DNA of 64,000 nucleotides. It comes from Thuidium tamariscinum. Taxonomy: Eukaryota; Streptophyta; Bryopsida; Hypnales; Thuidiaceae. The position numbers and the translations under genes were made by a program. A model generated the notes under the pieces. The model was not told the origin of the DNA. It saw nothing but the letters and a program-made list of their open reading frames with translations, and searched no databases. The stretch lies in assembly GCA_947034885.2 (NCBI GenBank), contig OX344758.2, positions 22,099,067 through 22,163,066 on the forward strand. Reading direction: 5' to 3'. The first letter of the stretch is position 1. Every line of letters begins with the position of its first letter. Shown one piece after another: positions 1 to 11,909 of this stretch.

Positions 1-1
1 A

Positions 2-451
2 GAAAGGCCTCCAACACCACCCATTGCTAGAGTCTCTGAGGTTGGTCACCGCAGAGCAAGCAGCTCCGGGGGGCAATCCCAAAGCAGCCCTCTTCGTTCT
101 CCTGTGCGAGTAGTTGGAGGCGTTTCCAAATCTGCAAAGCCTGTTATTTCACCACCAGAAAATTGGCCAGGGGAAGATCTCCAAGAATGGGCACGTCAAA
201 ACTCTTTAGAAAGAAGACACCAGCAATCAGAGCTCGTTTTGAATCCCATGGTGCACGAGATTTTGCCTGCAGATGCTTTGAAGTTTCACTATGAAGCTCC
301 CACAGCGACTGTCGTGACCAAGTCTCGCCATCGACTTGTTCACAGTGATTCTCTTTCTGATACTCTCTCATCACAAGGAGAGTTCAGCCTAGAATCGCCG
401 GAGCGCACGTTGTCAAGGCAGCACTCCATTGACGTTGGACCTGTATCTTAG
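2..451 (+). CDS. C-terminal end of an unidentified Ser/Pro-rich protein (5' truncated by window edge)
   Basis: An open frame runs without a stop from the left edge (first full codon at 2) to a TAG-type end at 451, about 149 residues. The visible part is low-complexity and likely disordered: Pro-rich at the start (RPPTPPIARV), then Ser-rich tracts (SSSGGQSQSSPLRSP, HSDSLSDTLSSQ), with a more conserved-looking island around WPGEDLQEWARQNSLERRHQ. The tail has several SP and RxxS patterns that could be phosphorylated. I do not recognise the family. Coding status is supported by the long open frame at the edge, amino-acid composition unlike the AT-rich surroundings, and a plausible 3' UTR with an AATAAA signal. 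The internal ATG at 104 is probably not the true start. The rest of the gene lies left of the window. Confidence 0.6.
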   Translation, partial: ERPPTPPIARVSEVGHRRASSSGGQSQSSPLRSPVRVVGGVSKSAKPVISPPENWPGEDLQEWARQNSLERRHQQSELVLNPMVHEILPADALKFHYEAPTATVVTKSRHRLVHSDSLSDTLSSQGEFSLESPERTLSRQHSIDVGPVS

Positions 452-860
452 TTCCTTAAGGTTTGATCTTCGTGATTTTGTTTTGTTTTTCAGAGTTTAT
501 CTTCGCTTTGCGATCTGCAGGTGAAGGTGAAAGCAGGGTTTTTTTTGTGTTATCATGGATTGATTCACAAGAAGGCAGATTGCTGCTTCATGTAACATGC
601 GGTTCCAGTTCGATGTAGATTGATCAACAATGACATGATTTAGAGCGAAGATTTGGTGATTGGTTGAGTTTTGAGAGGCCATTGATGGCGTTGGACTCAA
701 CCAGTGGCCGAGGTTCGTCATGTACAACATTTTGTGTAGAGATGGGTGGGTGGGTGTACCATGTAGTGGTTTGAATGCCAAGCTGTTTGGCAGATACTGT
801 AGCTCTTGAAATTACTCTCTCGAATTTGTACAATAAAATTGGTAGAGTCCATTTATCGAC
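452..860 (+). other. Probable 3' UTR with poly(A) signal
   Basis: After the stop at 451 the sequence is T/G-rich, and an AATAAA hexamer sits at 832-837, followed by a T/G-rich stretch. This fits a plant 3' UTR of about 400 bases. No cDNA evidence is available. Confidence 0.4.
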
Positions 861-899
861 ACTCTTCACCTGTGATTGCTCCACTCGGTGTATAGTTTT

Positions 900-3800
900 G
901 TGATCAAGGTTTATTTTTCCAATTTGCTCAGAGTGACGCCCTGATTTTTGTTATGGAAAGGGCTGTTGGTAAGGGACTAGTAGTGGTTTTCATTCGTAGG
1001 ATTCATGCTCTGTTAATTAAACTATCTTCGAGGGATTAAATTGGGGGATTGTTTGATAACATCTCCCTATGTAGCGCGTGAACCATTTTTCTTCTTCAAT
1101 TGTTGATGACTGTCCTTGCTCCTTGTCATCATCTACTGAACACTGCCTTCTTTACACAAGCTGGACCCTTTCGTAAGCTTTTTGCAACCAATTTTTCTCC
1201 ATTCATGCTTGGAGGTTTCACTAACAACTTACATGAACATGTACTGAATGTGTATGCATTTTAATTATGATATTTTTTTGGTTCAAATAACTTATAAAAT
1301 CATATTGCACCCTTCAAGAAGTTTTCAAAAAATAAGAATCAAGAATTGATGCAATATCATACTGATTTTGAGACCCACATTACCGGCCCAATTATGGGTC
1401 ATTTTCATTGACATCCACGAATGATTTGTCACAAGCTACGGGATTAAATACCCTGTCCAATAATCTTGAGGCTGGTTTTTAATTGAAGCAGCCACTGACA
1501 GACATCTCACTAGCATGGTCTCTATTTTTGTGAAAATACAAGAATTTTGGCTGAAACTACTCGAAACTGCAATGTGGTTGTGACAAACCAGGATCTACCA
1601 TATTTCTATGGGTTTGCAGAAGAACGGTAAATCCGGTTTAAAAGACCAGCATGGATGAAGCTCTTGTTGGGAATGGCTCAACTATCTAAGCCTCATGGAC
1701 TTAGATGGCAAGTTTCATCCTTGATGTCTGTTAGGAAGCACATCTGATGGCAAAGGACTATAATCTGTCTTTTGAGAAATTCTTGGTTCTCCATATGACA
1801 AGGTAATTTTTGCACCACACACCATAGTTGGATGGACAATGGTTGTAAGCAACTCACCAAACCTTGAGTTTGAACTGATGGCCACCTCGCCATTGTGCCA
1901 AGGCCAAACCTGCTAAACCAAGGCCATAGGTTCCTATGGATTTGCAATGACTATAGGTGGAGGTGGAGGCATGACTACCATTTTTGGTTGTTCCAACGGA
2001 ACCATCGGTTGGAAGCCTTGTCCTTGTTGTGATTGCATGGACACATATCTAGTTCCTTTGGATGTTGCAAACTGGGAGATGTATCCATACACAAGCAGTT
2101 GTATCAAGCATACACATACACCCAACGCATTTGGAATCTGGACATGTCACATTGACAAACAACAAATTATGAACAAAGAAAGGGACAAAGTTACAATTCT
2201 ACCCTAATCTTTATATGAAGCAAGGAAGTTCCTAAAGTGTCTGTTGAAGCCTATCTACTTCGACAATGTTAATAGATATTTCAAGGAACATGCCCCTCTT
2301 TTCTAAATAGGGGATGAATTTAGAAACTCATCAATATTTGAGCCTCCTACTTTAAAGGTCATTAAGGATACAAAACCCAACTTGGCATTGAATTTAAAAC
2401 TAATAAATTGCTCTAGAGTTTGTAAGACTTAATTGATTTATTGTAAGTTTTATGATATGATTGCAAAATTTAGCCCCATAGGAACCCTTTTCCTATAGGT
2501 TGAGAAATCACTTACTTATAATGTAATTGTTGTATGTCCTAACATATGATTTTTACAAAAATGATATCAATAGAGGGTCCTTATACCTACTAGGTTTCAA
2601 AATTATTCATATTTTTCAAGGTAAAAACATTTCAAAGATGAAACATTTTAATAGTTGATTGTAAGTAGAGACAATTTGAATATAGACCTTGTGCCTAATT
2701 GTAGGGTTTTTAACAATTAAATAGTGATTTCTTAAAATATCTTGTAGATGTAATATTTATTATTAAAATAAATTTTGATCTTGCCATTGTGACCCTACTA
2801 CAATTCAAAGTTTATTCATGCAATAAATAAATACATAATAATCCTAATGCAAAATTTTATATTTAATACAAAATAATCTTTTTGAAAATTGGGTCAAAAT
2901 TATTGCATTCTAGTTGTGAAAACCACTCAAATAAGTTGAAAGATGTGCATTGAATTGAATGCTCTATCTCTAAATAGTCTAAAGAGGGACATTAATTAAG
3001 TTAAGAGGGACTTATGCATTGTAAAGCAAGTGTTCAAATTGATGACCTTAAGAGAATATGAAAACATATAATAAATAAATTAGCTTTTGCCAATTCAAGT
3101 TTAGAGATCGTACAATGACAAAAGTGTCTCTAGCAAGAATGCCATAAATTGTCCAAACCATGCTATTTATCAATGATGAAGCTGAAAGAAAAAATGGCAT
3201 GTTTTCCACGCTCTTGTCCCTCAACACTTGAGCCTAAGTATTCAAGTTTACCACACAAGGAAAATGAGGTTAGAACAAAGACCCCTATAGTGACCATACT
3301 AAATGAAGATATATGACATGATCCAAACAAATCTTATTGGCATAGACTCTAAATCTTGATAAGTGTGATTTTTTTCACTCAAATGATCTACTATTTAGAA
3401 ACTAAAAGAAATTTACAAATATGCAAACTTAGAAACCATATTTGCAAGCTAAGTTTTATTCTCACAACATGCAAGGTGCAGTGATTTATCTTATTAGTAT
3501 ATATGACACTAATTTACTAAGGTCATGCTATTTTAAAATAGCATAAGGTGAAATATTATTCCATTGTACTAATCTACTAAGGTAACTACGCCTAAAATTT
3601 CACACTTTCAAAAATTGCACACTAAAGATTCTTGCCTATAATTTACTCCAACTATTAATGAAAGTCCATGATTGGTTTTAGAATCATCTATTTTCAACAC
3701 TTTCAAGATTTATAGTTTATTCACATAGCCTCCAAAAACTACATTCTAAGAGAATTGAGAACCTCTTTTTGCCTACCAACAGGATCCTACAAAAAATTCC

Positions 3801-3964
3801 AAAATAATAATGGAAACTATATTGAATTGCTTATTTGTGTGATTTTAGGTGTACCTAACTTACCTTATATGTCTATGTATTTATCTAAGTTATTGACCCT
3901 AATGATGCAAGTGCTTTTTATTTTGTGTCAATGCTAATAGGATAAAATAGTGCACCTAGAATAT
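900..3964. other. AT-rich intergenic DNA, nothing recognised
   Basis: No open frame with recognisable protein content, no RNA gene and no clear terminal inverted repeat. Open frames of 60-86 codons around 1690-2210 lie on both strands of the same DNA and have no family resemblance, so I do not call them genes. Confidence 0.5.
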
Positions 3965-3967
3965 GAT

Positions 3968-4142
3968 CACTACAAGAGAAAGAGGTGTTTTAAGTAGTGT
4001 CCTAGACATCACGTCTTTTAAGTAAGGTTTTAAGTAAAATTTTACTAAAAAGATTGTCCTTTTAGTAAAATTTTACTTAAAACCTTACTTAAAAGACGTG
4101 ATGTCTAAGACACTACTTAAAACACCCCTTTCTCTTGTAGTG
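3968..4142. mobile_element. CACTA-type foldback MITE, 175 bp, TSD GAT
   Basis: The element is an almost perfect hairpin: the two halves are inverted copies meeting near 4050. It begins CACTACAAGAGAAAGAGG and ends with the reverse complement (CTCTTGTAGTG). CACTACAAGA is the classic CACTA (CMC/EnSpm) terminus, and the 3-bp direct repeat GAT at 3965-3967 and 4143-4145 is the expected target duplication size. It has no coding capacity. It lies about 30 bases beyond the splice-donor-like end of the SWEET relic, so it would be within the next intron of that gene. A diverged sister is at 9331-9542. Confidence 0.88.
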
Positions 4143-4175
4143 GATGAACAATAGAAGTTGAGTAATAAGTCTTAC

Positions 4176-6717
4176 AATGACCGTCATGGGCGCAGAGTAC
4201 ATGACACTTCCAATGACAACACAAATAGAGCCAACAACTACTGCCCTATTCTCGATCTCTACTTTGTCCAATACACTTAGGAGTACAATCATATAAAATA
4301 TCATCACTCCTGTAAACAATCCGCCTGTTTTCCTCTGTTTTCACCAACAACAAAAGTGGCCTTGTAAATTTATACTTGAGTTTCAATATATTGATAGTTA
4401 TAGTCATGGTTAAGTTTTCTTTTTTAATTTCAAAGCAACATTTGTGACATTCTTTAGGTAATAAAAGTTCAAATTTGAAAGGAAACAAGCCTACATTCTT
4501 TGGATGATATATCTTGAATAAAAAAACATGACATTTTGTAGTCCTCATACACACTACCTTTTTTTGTTCAAGAAATTGAACCCCTATCTATATATTCAAC
4601 TATTGATGAAGTATTGTTGGGTGTGAAATATTGTGCACCATCTATTGTAGATTCAAAGTAGTGATAGTGCTTGCTATTGAATGTTATAAACATAGAAAGT
4701 GATCTAATAGGTTTGAAATTAATTGGTTCAACTATTGAAGGTGTCTATTTGATGGGTTATAGAATGTTATATTCTACTTTGAAGTGCCAAAAGAAGTAGG
4801 ACATTTGTGCAATTACAAAACATTCTTTATCTCATTCCTATCAAACCAATTATATGAGACTCAATCATTCTTCGGTGTAATGTGGAGTTAGTAAAATGAT
4901 GAAGAGAAATACACTTATTAGTGAGAGAAATGGTGGAATAATAACTTGATGATGTGGAAAGGAAAAATTAGATAACTAATAAGAACCCCTAAATTATCTT
5001 CATTCACATATTAAGTATCTATGTGTATAAATCATTATCTTTATGCATAATTAAGAAATCTTTTGAGAGATATTGAGTAAATTGTTCAAAAGTGTGGTAT
5101 ATTGGTAGTGAAAATAGAAAGTTGATTTAATTGATTTTGTATAGTAGGTACCCGGCTTTCATAGTCTCCAAAAAGAAGATGAATAAAAATGTAACAAGAT
5201 TCAATGGTCAACCCTGCAATGTTGATGGTCACCACTAGGATGAGGCCAGCTACAGCATTGGATCCGTAGAAGGTCCACATTAGGCAATTCAACAAAGTAG
5301 CAACATAAGGCACCCCTGAGAATTGACCGGTGTCCTTGCGCTTTATGATTGTCCAGAAGGTTGGTCTGTTCTAGCAATACTACTAGGATAAGTTGATAGA
5401 CTACAAGAATGTTACTAGAAGAAACCCACATTTTGGGTGACAAGCCTTGATTTTTTAAAACAGATTTTTAGTGATGTTCGATGCAACAATTCTATGTTTT
5501 TGTGTTACCATTGATGTTACATTGGATGTATTTGTGGCATAAAAACATGGGTTTGTTGCATTAGACATCACCAAAAATTTGTCATAAAAAATTAGGGCTT
5601 ATCACCTAAGACCAAAGTTTTTTCTAGATAGTGTGTTTTGCAAGAATTTTGATTTTGCATGATGAGAAACAATACTCTTTGACAAAAAAAAAATTATTAC
5701 AATCATAAGACTCTTAAGCACATGGATGCTCAACTAGTGAATGAAGCTTCTAGAGGGCAATCTCTCGTTTTATGTTTGTCATACTTCTAAATGGCTTCAT
5801 AGATTTTAATTTGAAGGGAATGAATGTTTAAGGGATTTTGTACAAAACTCTCATGATTTAAGATGATTTTGAGTTTCTTAAAGAGTTTTAAATCCTTTAA
5901 ATTAATCAACTTTCTAAATGGTCACACCATCACAGTGAATTTGGAATGAACACTTACAATGGAGAGAAGAACATAACAAAGGCGCATATATTGCCTGTCA
6001 TTGGCAAACATGAAAAAACTTGAGTTAATCCAATATGATAGAATATGATAGAATAGATGACTCAATATTACTAGATAATTAAACTGCAACCTTCAAAAAG
6101 ATAATTTAGCTTTCACAAGATCTAAGTAACAAAACATCAATTTCATTACATTGGTGATATTTACAACATTGGTATTTTTCAACAAGAACACCTTGAAAAA
6201 AAAATGTAAATTAGTCTTTGTTAAAAGAACTCTATGCTATTGAATATTACAACTTTGACACTTTGCATAACACTAGTATAATCATTGTATTGACAATTCA
6301 ATTGAGAGATTCAAATTGTAAAATCCCAATGAAAATGAGTTTCAAATTTGTCAATGTCCTATGCAAACATTATAAAGGAAGCCAATATATTCTCTATAGT
6401 AAATACCAAGAAACAAATATTTCATCTTTGTTAGACTCTTAACGTTAAGCAAATAGAGATCTCCAAGTTACATCTCATAATCCTAAGAAAATAGAGACAA
6501 AAAAAGCTACATTTGTCTCAAATCCCATATAACCTAAAGACACTTCTTTAATTATATAAGTAAATAGTGTTATGTTTGTTATTAAACTTAAAAGTAGAAA
6601 ATTGGTGATTGGATGATTGATCTTGATACCTATGATGCCAACTACAGTGACACCAAGCTCTCCCGACGACGACGACGGTGAATCGACGCCGGGGGAAGGA
6701 GCCTTGTTAAGGATCAT
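4176..6717 (-). pseudogene. Decayed SWEET (MtN3/saliva) sugar-transporter gene
   Basis: Three separated minus-strand segments resemble a SWEET sugar uniporter, a seven-helix membrane protein built from two MtN3 repeats. (1) 6717-6630 starts with ATG and ends ELGVTVVGIIG at a GT, like SWEET exon 1. (2) About 5370-5152 reads RPTFWTIIKRKDTG and then PYVATLLNCLMWTFYG and LVVTINIAGLTIESCYIF, a strong match to the first MtN3 repeat. (3) 4309-4176 follows a TTTACAG acceptor, contains RAVVVGSICVVIGSVMYSAP and ends at a GTAAGA donor, like the central SWEET exon. The start of exon 2 (NxxxxxLFLSP) is missing or has stop codons, and I find no second MtN3 repeat (the EYMPF region) further left. The gene therefore looks truncated, although distant exons outside my recognition cannot be excluded. 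The intron next to segment 3 carries a CACTA MITE. Confidence 0.6.
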
Positions 6718-6739
6718 AATTTTCGCTAAAAACACAATT

Positions 6740-9330
6740 AGAGCTTGAATAAGAGCTTACAAGAGCTTCCTTACATGGCTAAAATTGTCCAATTCAAAAT
6801 CCAAGGTAGTTTTGTTTATTTATTGTTGCAATTTGGCTATGTTAGTCAACCAATGTGCCAACAAAAAACTATGAGCTGAAATTACTATCTCTTGTGTGTT
6901 GATATAGTTGTACTACCTACATTGGCACCCAAAAGTTTAAAAAAATTATTTGCAAATGCAACAAAGTTGTTGTCAATAGGTTTACTCCGATATTCAATCA
7001 CTCCAATTTGATACCACACATGAGTCCAAGTTTATTAATTGAAAGAAAAGTGTTTGATTTCCTTATGCAAATGAAACTTGCATAACTTTCAATAGCCCAT
7101 CTACTATACACCTTCAAAAATTGGACCAACTCTAATTCTATTTTTTTATCTTTTTGCAAATTGGATTGGTTTGATTTTGCATTTGACAACTTTAAGTAAA
7201 TAGTAATACATGCTTTTATTTTACAAGAACAAATTAATTGAGTGATCTCTTTTCTTTCAAAGGGTTTATTGCCAATGGTTCAAGTTTTTCAAAGGGTTGA
7301 ATGGTCAAATAAAGATGTTTACATGAAATTAATTTGTATGAGATCTTGAAGGGTAGTGTGGTAGTTGAAAGGGTTGATTTAAACCCTTATGACCTTTCAT
7401 GCTTCTTTATTAGTTTACATTTTAAAGTGTTGATAGATTTTAAGAAAGTTCATTATTTAGTCCATTGTTATATAGATTTATATAAATCCTATCTATGAAG
7501 CTAGATACTTTATACAAAATATTCTACATCCAATAAAGATATATCTTAAATTTACTACAAACTCAAGAAGTGAAGAAACTAGGGATGGATTGCAGATCCA
7601 TTGAAAATTTTAGTTCAACTTCAAATATTGCACCAAATTGAAATTGTATAGAAGTTCTTTTCTAAATTGAATCTATTTTTTTCTTGCATTTGAACAATGT
7701 AGGTGTTTTTCAAAACTCAAAATCCTAATCTAAATCCTAATATCCAATTGGACATATTACAATAATTTTGATTTGAATGCACAATTAGTGATTTATACAT
7801 TATAGATTTATCAGAAATTGCCAAATCTATTTTTCTATTTTTCACATTGTGTTCAAATTTAAGAACATCCGACCTAAAATGACTTTGTAGGAACCGCTAT
7901 CCAAGATTTCTTGCATATGTTGAATAGACACTTGGCCCTTTATGGGTAGAATGATAAAAATTAAAGGCCGAATTTTAAAGGATTTTTATTTGAAAAAATT
8001 CAACCTTGATTTTGAAAGTTAGCGGGAAAACAACAATTACAATAAAGAAATTTGAGAGAGGGAGGGGGGGGGGGCTAATTAATTGACCATGGGCGTGCAA
8101 CCACTTTTTGAGACAATGCATTGTGTAAACATGTACCTCCTTCATGATGATCTAATTTTTTTTTCCAGTAAGATGCCTAGATCAAAAGTTATCATGCTTT
8201 GAATACTTTAGGTAGCTTGGACAACTTTGGGTAGCTTTTGCAAAACTCCTTTACTTCTCCAATTTAATAGGTATGTAACTTATATAATATAAGATGCAAA
8301 TGTAAAAAAATAACCATGTGAAGTATAAAATCTTACTTTAAAAGGGATTAAAGATCAAATTTACAAATTCAAATGTAAATGTATTACTATTTCTATGAAC
8401 GATATTTCACATTGTTTTTCATACAACAAAAACTGGGCATGAAACTCATGGTCAACTTTCAACCTCCATATCTTCTAATGTATGACTTAAACATCTGAAA
8501 TGATTAGATTTTTGAATTTGTAAGGGTTCAATTAGTCTAACAAGGTGGAAAAAGGTTCATTGAATAATCCAAGCTTTTAGTTATTACCGGTCAAAGGAAA
8601 AACACACCATGAAAACACCAGTTTAGACTTTACAAATAACTCTATTATAATCTTTTAATCCGTGTGATCAAAGTTTCTTAATTTTTTCCATACATTCCTA
8701 TAGTAGACATCTAATTCAAATTTGTATGGTTGAGTTTTGAAAAAAAACTTTTTTTTTCTTTTTTTTTCCATTGACCTAGAAAGTGGTATTTTTTCACAAT
8801 ATCTGCCCGAAATGTGCCTTGGTCCTTTAGAGGCTAGATTGCACTTGAATATTTTTGTGAATTATATACATTTTTGTAAATGACAACAAAGCATTATTAC
8901 AAATATACTAGACCTATTGTAACAACATGAATTCCAATTTCAACAACCAAAATTTGCAAATTTAACAATTCTTCTTCTTCAATAATCTAAAAAAAAAAAT
9001 TCTAACCACAAATATTTAATAACTCAAGAATCTTGGAGGCTTTTGAGTTTTTTTGAAATTATATGCTATGTTTACAATCAAGACATTGAAAATTCCAATA
9101 GTAACCCTTGTATGAGGACATGCTTTTCAAAAGAAAATCCTTTTAGAAACCTCTAAAAAGAGGTTGGCTTTACCAAGCATTTTGTTAGTTAAACTAACTA
9201 CACCTAAATGATCTAATACTCACCTTCTAAGCTTCATAGAACAATGAACATGAAAAAAATTGATGAAGAATTTTTATACTTTTAGCAAATGTTTATGAAG
9301 CCAAATGCAAATGGTTACATAGACTAATTT
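6740..9330. other. AT-rich intergenic DNA, nothing recognised
   Basis: Long A/T runs, a G-run at about 8064-8074, and no supportable gene or terminal-repeat element. A 63-codon minus-strand frame at 6998-7189 has no recognisable content. Confidence 0.5.
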
Positions 9331-9542
9331 CACTATAAGATAAAAGGGTGTTTTAAGTATAGTCTTAGAGATAGCATTTTAAATAATGACCTTTTTAGGA
9401 GACTTTAAGTAAGAAATAATTGTCTTTATAGTAAAATTTTACTAAAAAGACACTTATTTCTTACTTAAAGTCTCCTAAAAAGATCATTACTTAAAATGTT
9501 ATCTCTAGGACTATACTTAAAACACCTCTTTCTCTTGTAGTG
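9331..9542. mobile_element. CACTA-type foldback MITE, 212 bp, TSD TTT
   Basis: Starts CACTATAAGATAAAAGGG and ends CTCTTGTAGTG, with TTT on both sides (9328-9330, 9543-9545). As in the element at 3968-4142, the two arms are inverted copies over nearly the whole length and share the subterminal motif GGTGTTTTAAGTA. The left terminus has a C-to-T change (CACTATAAG versus CACTACAAG) and the arms have drifted, so it is the older or less constrained copy. Confidence 0.85.
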
Positions 9543-10614
9543 TTTAGAGACATAATGAATTAGGTTTACATTTTTGAAGTTGAAGACCACTGGACACTAT
9601 GAAAGTTACATATACAAACACATCTGTCAAAAGAAAAGACATCATCAACATCAAAATAGTGCCCAAACAAGAGTCTTAATTGAAATATTATTTAATATTA
9701 CTAAAGATTATCTAAACCTTACTAAAAATTGTCTAATTTCCAAGTCACCACCTTGACATTATCATCAAATCATAATAAATCCATTCATAACCAAAATTGG
9801 TCCCGGAATTCCCTTTGTTGTTGTCCATTCCTACACATCATTTTGGGATATTTTCCTTATCCAAAAGGAGGGCCCACAATCCGTAGGGGTTGGTTTTAGG
9901 TGCACTTACCTTATCAGAATTCTTTTTTCTATCAGTACCTGGAAACGGTTACAGAAGAAGGTCCCCGCGGCATTCTGCCCTCTCGCCATCCAGATGCTCA
10001 TCACCGTGAACTCTGCAGCAAAGGGCCACTCAGGATTTTGAGTTTGAGATCAGGACTTTGTGGCGTCGCCTCTGAGCTTTTGATTTTCAAATTGTTGCAA
10101 AATTTTGCAAATTAGGGGTAGTCACACCTTCATCACCCTATTCTCCATTTTGGTAGCGAAGTTTTGATACTTGCGCTCCCTCGTTTCACCTCACTGCTGT
10201 CGATTTCACCGTCGTTGTAGCTGCCGTCTTCACGGTCGTCGGAGAGCCCGGTCGCTGGAGAGCTTGCGGTGGTAACGGCTGAGAATTTGAAGGTATTGCG
10301 CTACTTGATAGAAATGCCATTTGTGCAGGTTTTGCAGACGCCATCAACACACCTCCATCGCAATGATTTCTTAGGGTCTACACGTCTGTCTGCACAACAC
10401 TCTCTCTCTCTCTCTTACTCCAATTACCAGGTTCGTTTGCTTCATTTCTCGCATGTTCTGGTGCAGAATAGGTCGTCTGCTGGTTAAGATTTGTCTCTAT
10501 CGGGTGTCGGTTTCGTCACCTGGGAGTGCCGTTTGTGGTTTTGATGTTGAATCCGGCGCTTAGTTGCGAATTTGGTTTGAAGAAACAGAATAAATTTTAG
10601 GTCAAACACGGAGT

Positions 10615-10841
10615 GGCAGGTGTTTGCAAATGTGGGAATAATCGCCGGCAGCTTTTGGTCATGAGAGGAGTCCAAACCCTAAAACCCTTTTGCTGTTGAA
10701 AATTAAGGCAATTAATCCTCTTAAGTTTCACATAAGGAGTACGATCGATTGTGGTTATTTCGGTCAATGCAATAAGCAAGGAGAGGCAGGTCTTTGCAAA
10801 TGCAGGAATAATCGCAGGGCAGCTTGTGGTCATGAGAGGAG
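10615..10841 (+). repeat. Direct repeat of a 56/57-bp unit
   Basis: Copies at 10615-10670 and 10785-10841 share GGCAGGT, TTTGCAAATG, GGAATAATCGC, and TGGTCATGAGAGGAG, with a few substitutions and one indel, about 170 bp apart. The DNA around them (about 9950-10910) is less AT-rich than its flanks and contains a CT-run at about 10399-10414, which suggests a former leader or gene fragment. I cannot assign a protein. It lies about 1.1 kb upstream of the CRM gene and could be part of its promoter region. Confidence 0.6.
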
Positions 10842-11909
10842 CCTCAATACCGAAATTCCTGACTGTTATAGAATAGAAAATGCAGAAGTACACGTCAGGG
10901 TTTAGGATTTAGCATTCACCTGTTTCTTGATACCATTGAATTAGAGTTCTTTCTTTGTAAAAATATATTAATGTTATTCCGGTGGCAAAGCATGTTGCTT
11001 TTAGTTCTTGATCCTCATTTGTTCATAGGTTTTGTAATTGCACGCTTTCGTTTGATTTATCGATTGAATGTTTTCGTGCTTAGGAAAATTGTATATTTAA
11101 TTCCTCAAGTTTCAAATTCAACAACCATTTGGACGTTTTCTTAATCGTTTTCAATCTTTGAATGTCAGTGTGCCTCACACAGCTTAAGAAGAAAGTCTTG
11201 GACACAAAATTGAAAAAAGGCAGTGCAATGAATGAAAATGACGAATTGAACTGAGTACCTATTCATTTGAGCTCAATCTCAGCAGTAAGCTCCGTCTGAT
11301 TAGCTTATGACAGATAGTGACACCAGTGCCTCAAACCTTGGCATTATGAAACAATTGCAATTACATAGGCAACTGCACTGATTGTCGCTATGACTTTTCT
11401 ATGGAAAATCCATGTGAGTCTAGATTTCAGTTGAGTACCACTTTAGAAAAATTTGCTTTCAAAGTGGCAACAGTTATGTTCAATGGACAAAACCGCCTTC
11501 CATGATGTCATTCAAACCTTGGCAAGTTTTCCTACTGACTGACTGCTATTTTCTTTCGAAAAGTCCAGCAGGTGCACATTTCTGGTTCAGTACCATTGTC
11601 CAGAATTTTTACTTTCAGCCTCTCTGATTGGGTCCCTGAACCCTGCAAAATTTTCCCATCCAGCTTTCACAGGTAAACCCATTCTCCAGTTTTTATTCTG
11701 CATGCTCCACACACCAAAAAGGGGTGTCACACCTTCATGGAGAACTTGGCTCCTCTTTTCACTCCACAACTTCTCATTCTTCTGAGAAGTCTCATTCTTG
11801 AAGATGTTGTGACTACCCGTATAATGAGCATCAGGGTTTAGAATTTTAGAAAAAAATTTACATCTCTCTGGAATCTTTGAAACCCATTTGTGTTGTGGGG
11901 TTTGCAGCG

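Noticed and set aside
1693..2207. Small frames on both strands around 1.7-2.2 kb
   Set aside because: Overlapping both-strand frames with Gly- or Pro-rich composition from simple GGTGGAGGTGG-like sequence; no protein family seen.
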